50,505 bases of DNA, taken from contig SGPL01000222.1 in NCBI GenBank assembly GCA_004802705.1, positions 1 through 50,505 on the forward strand, written 5' to 3'. Below are positions 44,237 to 50,505 of the stretch, piece after piece (the first letter of the stretch is position 1; the number at the start of each line of letters is the position of its first letter). The position numbers and the translations under genes were made by a program. Source of the stretch: Bondarzewia mesenterica (lineage: Eukaryota; Basidiomycota; Agaricomycetes; Russulales; Bondarzewiaceae). Under the pieces are notes generated by a model that was not told the DNA's origin, ran no database searches, and was given only the letters and a program-made list of their open reading frames with translations.

Positions 44237-45565
44237 ATGTCTGCCTCGCCCACACGCCTCGTCGACGTCCACCACCACATATTTCCCTCCTCCCTACCCA
44301 AACAATCCATCTCTCGCTCCCTGGGTTTCCGTACGCCCCCTTCACACCTCCCTTGGACACCATCCATCAGCCTCCGCGCGATGGACGCGCTCGGCGTCGA
44401 ACTCGCACTGCTTTCAATCCCCCCTGGCCATTTCTCCGACGCGCGGGCGGTCAATGAGCAGATGCGAGAGACATGCATGCACCACCCGGGAAGATTCGCG
44501 TTCTGGGGTTGTGCGGGGGACCTGAGGGACACCAAAGGTATGCTCCATAATCGAAATAAATTCCAAATACACGGACTCGAGCGCAACACACAGGCGCGCT
44601 CGAGCTCATCAAGTACGCAATGGACGACCTCGAGGCCGTTGGGATCGCCATCTCCTCTGTCTACGGAAAAGGGGCCGAAGCCAGTGAGCTCGTCTCCCCC
44701 CTCTTTTTCTCTCCGACATACTCTGAATATATGCCCCAGAATATATCGGCGACAACCTGTTCGACCCTATCTGGGAAGAACTCGACCGACGAAAAGCCGT
44801 CATCTTCCTGCACGGTGCACAGACACCCTCCTCAACGCCGTTTCCAAGCGAGCTCCTCGGGATCCCCATCACAGAGGTATATCCCTTCTTCTTTTCCTCA
44901 GCATCGGAACACATTCATCGATGCATAAATGCACCTTGACTCACGAACCCCGATCGCTCGATCGACAGGTGCCCAACGAGACGTTCAAAGCGATCACCCA
45001 CCTCATCGTCACGGGCAAGACCCGCCGCTTCCGCAACCTCGCCTTCGTCCTCGCGCACATGGGCGGCAGCACCCTCGTCCTCGCCCCGCGCGCCGCGGCC
45101 CTCTCGCGCTACATGGGCTCGCGGCTTTCCGAATCGGAGATCATGGACGAGCTAAAGCGGTGTTGCTGGTGGGACTCGGCACTCAGCACAGGCGCGGGCC
45201 CGCTCGGCGCCGTNGAGGCCTGCGGTGTGGGCGAGCGCGTGTTGTGGGGCAGTGATTTTCCCGGTCGGTCACCCTCCCTTGGTCCTCTTCGTTCGGTTGA
45301 TTTTCTTCCCTTCGACTTCTTGCCTTTTCATTCGTTTGTTCGCTACTGTGCGGGGATATAGTGACTGATGCGCTGACTCTACATCACAGCCGTCCCGTTG
45401 GAGACAATTCGGTGGTTCGAGGGCAACCTCAAGTCGTTCTACGCTACGCGTGCCGCCGCGGATGACATTGGCCATAAGCGGCTGCGAGGGATCTACAGAG
45501 ACAACGTTCTGAGTTTGTTCGCCTCGCGTGGCGTCGACCTGTTCCACTTCACGACGGGGAAGTGA
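44237..45565 (+). CDS. Amidohydrolase-2 family, ACMSD-like decarboxylase
   Basis: Metal-dependent TIM-barrel enzyme of the ACMSD/6-methylsalicylate decarboxylase group. The start at 44237 gives MSASPTRLVDVHHHIFPSSL; HxH in VHHHIFP is the first metal pair. Exons continue AMDALGVELALLSIPPGHFS, RFAFWGCAGDLRDTK, GALELIKYAMDDLEAVGIAI, YIGDNLFDPIWEELDRRKAV and IFLHGAQTPSSTPFPSELLG (barrel His). Then VPNETFKAITHLIVTGKTRR, FVLAHMGGSTLVLAPRA (metal His), VLWGSDFP (catalytic Asp) and VPLETIRWFEGNLKSFYATR, ending DLFHFTTGK. About five introns. One N at 45214 falls in GAVEACGVG without changing the reading. No signal peptide. The likely reaction is non-oxidative decarboxylation of an aromatic or muconate acid; the substrate is inference. 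Confidence 0.85.
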
Positions 45566-46067
45566 TCCGTTTTTGTTGGGAGCCGGCCAAATTAATTGCA
45601 CGGATCTCGGACACCTCGGGATCGGCGACGAAGGGCATCTTTTTCTTCCCACCGGCTTGGCCACTGCTGTATGAACGCAAGACGACAGAAAAGTAAAATA
45701 ATGCAACGTGGTGTAGAAGTAATCCGAACAAGAAAGAAACTTCTATCTATCGTGGGCGTCTAACTACAGATGAGGCACATACGTGCAATGCGCAATATTG
45801 AAGAGAGAAGTTCAGATATACATGAGGAGCCCTGAGGAGCCCTGAGGAGCCTTATGAGGGATATGTATGTATGAACTTTATCAAGGCAAAACATAAGACA
45901 TATTATAGGTGTGTCGGATTTCGGTCTCGGAGATGTCTTCTAAAAACGTTTCAATTTATCGATAAATAAGCATGATCATCGACAATCCGTCATTAATGTC
46001 GCCTCCAAGAACAAGTGTCTCTCCGAACAAGAATAAGGACAGTGTTGAGGCGATCGATCGCTCACGT
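45566..46067. other. Convergent intergenic 3' flanks
   Basis: Spacer between the amidohydrolase and alpha/beta hydrolase genes. It holds the 10-bp tandem repeat listed separately. No coding sequence I can support. Confidence 0.45.
45821..45850. repeat. Three tandem 10-bp units, consensus CCTGAGGAGC
   Basis: CATGAGGAGC, CCTGAGGAGC, CCTGAGGAGC lie directly in tandem in a noncoding gap. Confidence 0.8.
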
Positions 46068-48001
46068 TCACGAACTGGGGTGATCCGGCTCAGTGAGCCA
46101 TCGCACGAGTTCCTTGTACCCTTCGCCTTCAGCCCAAAAGGCCTGCCCGTGGCGACCTTCCGGGTCATAAAAAAGGCCCTTACGCACGCCGTGAGAGGTC
46201 AAGTAGCGTTTCACGCGCTGCATCGCANAANNNAAAAAAAAAAAAGTGATTAACGAAGGGGGGTGGTGAGTTGAACGGCTAACTCTTACCTCCGCGTTGA
46301 GGATGATGTCGTTGCCGCCGAGGAAGAACTTGGTGCGGTACGGATCGCGCGCGTTAGGAATTTCTTCATACCAGAGCGAGTTGGACGACCAGTCAAAGTT
46401 GCGCTGGAGCAGGTTGGCGACGCCGAGCTCAGTGCTCACGAAGTAACGCATCACGAGGTGAATGCCCTGTAGCCAGATGAGAAACAGCCCAATTGTCTGA
46501 AGAGATCCACCACTCACCGTAGTGCAGGGGCGATATATAAAGTTGTAGCAAACGTCTGAATGAGGAAAATCAGCACTTCAAATCCAGTACAGGTCGGTTT
46601 GGAGCAGAGTACGCGTACCGCCTTCCCATGAGCAGAACGTGACGGGATCGACGAAGCATGAACGGTTGTACAGTTCGGGGTGGGCCTTTAGCATCCACGC
46701 ATGCACGAACGAGCCATTCGAATGGCTGAGCAGCGTGACCCTGCCTTTTCGAGCGCGGAGCACGTCCAAATCCACCGACACCTCCTTCTCGCCTTCGTCC
46801 CTCACCCACCCAAGCTCGACGAGCAGTGCACGCATAGCGGCCGCAGTCTCTTTCCGTCCCTTGGGCAGGAGGAAGCCGGGATGGAAGACCTGCTGGCTAA
46901 TGTGCGGTTGCAGTGGGAAGAGAATCGGGCGATCGCCGAGCAAGTGCAGGAGGCGGGAGAGTATCAACTTGTACTGGACGAGCCCGAGCCCGAGGCCGTG
47001 AACAAAAACGACAGGATCAGGACCCGTGGCGAAGTCGTAGCCTCGCGGCACGCGCAGGAGGTACTCAATGCCGTCTTTGACGCCGTGCCGCATCTCCCAG
47101 CGGTGGATGTACCATAGCTTGAGCGTGTGGTTCCCGAGCGAGATTAGTGCATACCAGACAAGGGGACGCCAGGCGACGTTGACGGGGTCGAGTGTGAGGA
47201 GGAGCGGTCGCACGGAGGGATTGGTACCGTCGGGGATGGACGCGCCGGCGCGTTTTTCTACCAGTTCGAGGACTTCATCGAGAATCTGACGGCGCGCGGC
47301 GGTAAGAGTATTGAGCGAGGGCAGGTGGGCATTAAATATAGACCAGTAAAGCCATTGGTACATTTCCTGCTTGTGGATGTGCGACCAGGGGGCTTTTCTG
47401 AACCTGCGGTAGACGAGTTGGAACGGCGTTGCAAAGCTGAGCGGTGCACGGACAGACGCACCAAGTCCTGAGTGAGTTGCGGAAGTCGATGGCCCTGGGA
47501 TCGTGATGATCAAGTCGCTCGACGACTTCGGCGGGGCTGCCGGGCCTGCTGACGTCGAGGGTCTCTTCGTCAAAGCCTTCTTCGGGAAGAGGGGCGAGAC
47601 CAGCTTGGGTGACGCGGTTGAAGGCGGCTTGGAGTTCGGCAGGGTTGCCCGCGCTCATGGTACATGGGCGCTTGACAAAGAATGCGAGGTTGAGGTGGTA
47701 GATGGAAAAGAACACCTGGCAAGCGATAGACCAGATGAATGAGCAGGCTCCGATAGAGAGAGAAAGATGTGACATTCACCTCAGCGAGTGCAAGCGCAAA
47801 CCAAGCCGTTTGACTCCGGGAATAAGTCCATATAGCTCCTGTGTGCAGCGAATACAGCACAAACGCCCAGGATAAGGGAGGTACAGACCAGACGGGGAGG
47901 ACAGCGAAAAACAAAACGGCGTAGAACGAGAGGTCGCGCCGCGGTTGCTGACGATGCGACTGCTCTGAGGGGGTGTCGTTTGGGGACGATTGAGGAGGCA
48001 T
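46068..48001 (-). CDS. Membrane-anchored alpha/beta hydrolase
   Basis: The start at 48001 gives MPPQSSPNDTPSEQSHRQQP and then two hydrophobic segments (FYAVLFFAVLPVWSVPPLSW and, after an intron, VFFSIYHLNLAFFV), so the N-terminus is probably membrane-embedded. A helical region follows (GNPAELQAAFNRVTQAGLAP, DHHDPRAIDFRNSLRTW). An intron at about 47465-47405 joins LRTW to FRKAPWSHIHKQEMYQWLYW. The hydrolase core has PVVFVHGLGLGLVQYKLILS (HGxG oxyanion region), then VTLLSHSNGSFVHAWMLKAH with nucleophile Ser in SHSNGS. VDPVTFCSWEGG, TKFFLGGNDIILNAE (likely acid) and GRHGQAFWAEGEGYKELVRW (likely His) follow; the end is LTEPDHPSS. The nucleophile elbow is SxSxGS-like, with Asn before Gly. An N run beside poly-A at 46227-46243 falls in an intron. 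Substrate unknown; lipid or ester hydrolysis is plausible. Confidence 0.82.
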
Positions 48002-48275
48002 TGGAAGAGGCTGAGGAGCAAATGCCTCGCGGGTTTGGCCTCGTCAATGTCCTGGAGACCGAGCGGAATATTGTAAGTTATGACGCTGGCCGAGTCGTAC
48101 GTTCGCGGACCAAATCATATGCAAAAGCATGTCGCGACCACGTGACTCAGATCAGATCGGCCCGTCCCGTGCCTTTCCCGGGACCATCCTTCCGGCGCAT
48201 CCCATCACTCCCGGTTCAACGAGTTTTCTTCATCTTCTCTCTCGACTACACCACTCCCTCTCCTCTCCTCTCCTC
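48002..48275. promoter_or_regulatory. Divergent promoter between alpha/beta hydrolase and IDH1
   Basis: 274 bp between two start codons. CACGTGAC (48138-48145) lies in the middle, the same E-box form seen at 18813. The IDH1 side is a long CT-rich tract (about 48230-48275), as expected for a fungal core promoter. Confidence 0.5.
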
Positions 48276-49970
48276 ATGTTCCGCACCGCTCTTGCCGCGG
48301 CGACTCGCCCGGTTCTCACTCAAGCAGTAGGTCCTTGCATTTTGTGCTGTAACAATTCGTTTTCCGCTCATTCGTTTTGCAGCGTACAGCTACTACGCTC
48401 TCGGCCGGTTTCCCTAGAATCTCTGAGAGAGTGCGTGCACGCAATGTCCTTTGGTCGCAGAAACTGACGCGTCGATTTTAGCCTCCCACTAAATATGGTG
48501 GCGTGCACACGGTGTGTTCAAGAAATCTGTCGATGGAAGTACCATTCTGACCGTTATCCCCATTCGCCAGGTCACCCTCATCCCCGGTGACGGTATCGGT
48601 GCTGAGATTACCGACTCGGTGAAGGAGATCTTCGAGTATGTCAACGCGCCCATTGAGTGGGACCAGTACGATGTTTCGGGCATGTCTTCCTCTGGCGAGG
48701 ATCTCTTCAAGCAGGCTATGGAGAGCTTGCAGCGTAACAGAGTCGGCCTCAAGGGTGCGCAACAGCCTCACAATGACAGCATTTTAGATAGACTCACATT
48801 GTATCTCACCGCGTCTGCAGGCATTCTCTTCACCCCTATTTCCCAGTCCGGGCACATTTCTTGGAATGTCGCCATGCGCCAGCAGCTCGACATTTACGCC
48901 TCCGTCGTCTTGTGCAAGTCCCTCCCAGGCTTCCCCACTCGTCATTCGAATGTCGACTTTGCCATCATCCGTGAGAACACCGAGGGCGAGTACTCTGGTC
49001 TGGAGCACCAGAGCTACCCCGGTGTCGTTGAGAGCTTGAAGGTCTCCACGCGCGCCAAGGCCGAGCGCATCTCGCGCTTTGCGTTCGACTTTGCGCTGAA
49101 GAACAACCGCAAGGTACGTGCCTCGCCTTTGCACTAGGCGAACTTGAGGCATCCCATCAACGCATTCTAATTCTCGATCTCGCTCGTCCCTCTGATCCAT
49201 CTGATGCAATCTGCAGAAAGTCACCTGCGTGCACAAGGCGAACATCATGAAGCTTGGCGACGGTCTCTTCCTCAACACGTTCCGTCGGGTCGCGGAGGAG
49301 TACAAGTCGTCTGGTATCCAATTCAACGACATGATCGTCGACAACACCTCCATGCAGCTCGTCGCCAAGCCCTCGCAATTCGACGTCATGGTCATGCCCA
49401 ACCTGTACGGCGCCATCGTCTCCAACATCGGTGCCGCGCTCGTCGGTGGACCCGGCATTGTCCCCGGGTGCAATGTTGGCCGCGTACGTCTCTCTCTAGT
49501 TGAACACCTTTGTCAAAGCTTTTTCTTTCGTTTTGTGGACTCTCGTGTCTTGATATATTCGTTATTTGCCACAGGAATACGCGCTTTTTGAGCCTGGTTG
49601 CCGTCACGTTGCCAAGGACATCATGGGCACGAACCGCGCTAACCCCGCCGCCATGATCCTCTCCGCAACCATGATGCTCAGACACCTTGGGTACGTCCCA
49701 CGTTGCCATTGTTTGGTTTTTCAAGTTCGCTTTGATTCACCGTCACACTCGGTAGCCTCGATCACATCGCGAACAACATCGCCAGCGCGACTTTCGACGT
49801 CATCAACAGCGGCAAGGTCCGCACGGCTGACATGGGTGGTACGTCTTATGTCTGACGCTTCGTAACTCAAAACCCATCGACCTTATCTCATCCACCCTCA
49901 CCCTTCACATTACATAGGCTCCGCAACGACGTCCGAGTTCACCGCGGCCGTCATCAAGGGCCTCGTCTAA
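48276..49970 (+). CDS. IDH1: IDH1, NAD-dependent isocitrate dehydrogenase subunit 1, mitochondrial
   Basis: Subunit of the TCA-cycle enzyme converting isocitrate to 2-oxoglutarate in the matrix. The start at 48276 gives [17 protein letters not shown], a presequence rich in Arg and Ala, joined by an intron to [14 protein letters not shown]. The mature region begins [20 protein letters not shown] and [20 protein letters not shown]. Later exons are [100 protein letters not shown] and [20 protein letters not shown]. It ends [17 protein letters not shown] (stop 49968-49970). The substitutions around the isocitrate loop ([13 protein letters not shown]) suggest the regulatory IDH1-type rather than the catalytic IDH2-type subunit. 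About eight short introns. The length, about 370 residues, is normal. Confidence 0.93.
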
Positions 49971-50169
49971 AAGCTTCCGCACAGAGCTTGGAGTGGCGTG
50001 TCGTGAAAAGGACAATGCGCGCCGATGGTTGTCTAATTACAGATACGTAGTTAACGTAGATCAATCGCATTTCTTGCACTCCACGGAGAAAACACATAGA
50101 TATCAGTAGAACAGTGACGTGCTGGGAAAAGCTGTGCCATCGAGAGAGAACGGCGCAGCGCATTGGTGG

Positions 50170-50505
50170 TCATGGTAAATGACTGAGGTCCTCCGCGGTG
50201 AAGTCGTCATCGAACATGGCAGCCTCGTCCTCGTCCCCGTCCGCCTCCACACTCGACCCTTTGTGCCGTTTCGCATCTGGCAACCTATCCAATACCGACT
50301 GGTCCCTCTCTTCAAACTTGACTACACCATCCAACGTCCCACGACCGACGGCTTGCTCGCCCACGTTCGACGATGATAATTCAGACCTCCCCTTCTTCCT
50401 AAGCGACAAAATCTTCTCACACCTGACCTCGCTCCGCTTTCCCCATCCGTCGACCTGCGGCCTAAACTCAGCGTATAACGCCCATCCCTCACGATTGAGG
50501 CTCTC
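50170..50505 (-). CDS. Partial unknown protein, C-terminal part (continues beyond right edge)
   Basis: On the minus strand the frame is open from the window edge: ESLNREGWALYAEFRPQVDG, then WGKRSEVRCEKILSLRKKGR, a Ser/Gly linker, and an acidic end EADGDEDEAAMFDDDF and TAEDLSHLP (stop 50170). The aromatic-rich first part looks like a conserved segment. The tail (KRHKGSS, then many Asp/Glu) suggests a nuclear protein, by inference. I do not recognise the family. It is convergent with IDH1, 199 bp away. Confidence 0.6.
   Translation of the reverse strand, partial: ESLNREGWALYAEFRPQVDGWGKRSEVRCEKILSLRKKGRSELSSSNVGEQAVGRGTLDGVVKFEERDQSVLDRLPDAKRHKGSSVEADGDEDEAAMFDDDFTAEDLSHLP

Noticed and set aside
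1..50505. CRISPR arrays, insertion sequences, rRNA genes, retrotransposon ends
   Set aside because: No direct repeats with regular spacers, no transposase or reverse transcriptase motifs, and no rRNA-like sequence were seen.

Overview
The window is nuclear DNA of a filamentous basidiomycete, most likely an agaricomycete. The genes are packed on both strands and cut by many 45-70 nt GT-AG introns. The gene set fits a fungus: SAGA subunit Spt3, TOM20, class III chitin synthase, trifunctional HIS4, Rheb, Argonaute, GH2 beta-mannosidase and a TPR-CHAT protein of the kind agaricomycetes carry in large numbers. Almost every gene is split, so the calls below rest on joining short conserved exons by eye. 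Exon borders are given only where the reading frame forces them.

Layout: SPT3 (partial, -) at 1-602; an AAA+ ATPase (-) at 1134-3255, divergent from TOM20 (+) at 3500-4286; a Set5/SMYD-like SET protein (+) at 4537-5897; a large disordered Cys-motif protein (-) at 6238-9013; CLPTM1 (-) at 9425-12227, divergent from chitin synthase (+) at 12930-16426; a RING protein (-) at 16751-17769; a small low-complexity protein (-) at 18103-18633; then about 2.3 kb with no gene I can support. RHEB (+) follows at 20899-21735, convergent with the beta-mannosidase (-) at 22357-26096. Argonaute (-) is at 26617-30500, a broken-looking hypothetical gene (+) at about 31276-32548, and a TPR-CHAT gene (-) at 33095-36341. 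After another gene-poor 1.8 kb come HIS4 (+) at 38158-40868, PDB1 (-) at 41185-42668 divergent from an SDR reductase (+) at 42858-43892, an ACMSD-like amidohydrolase (+) at 44237-45565, a membrane alpha/beta hydrolase (-) at 46068-48001 divergent from IDH1 (+) at 48276-49970, and a partial unknown gene (-) running off the right edge.

There is no operon or obvious biosynthetic cluster. Three genes serve mitochondria (TOM20, PDB1, IDH1). Several pairs share short divergent promoters (189-275 bp). The most unusual stretch is 26.6-36.3 kb: Argonaute with an intact slicer tetrad, then a hairpin-bearing damaged gene, then a caspase-fold (CHAT) protein with a TPR array of near-identical 135-bp repeats. 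I see no evidence that these three work together.

Sequence quality matters for the reading. About 35 single N bases lie in CLPTM1 and more in the TPR repeats. At least three strongly conserved genes (TOM20, beta-mannosidase, HIS4) are each interrupted by a single-base indel, two of them in homopolymer runs. This looks more like base-calling error than gene death, but only reads can decide.
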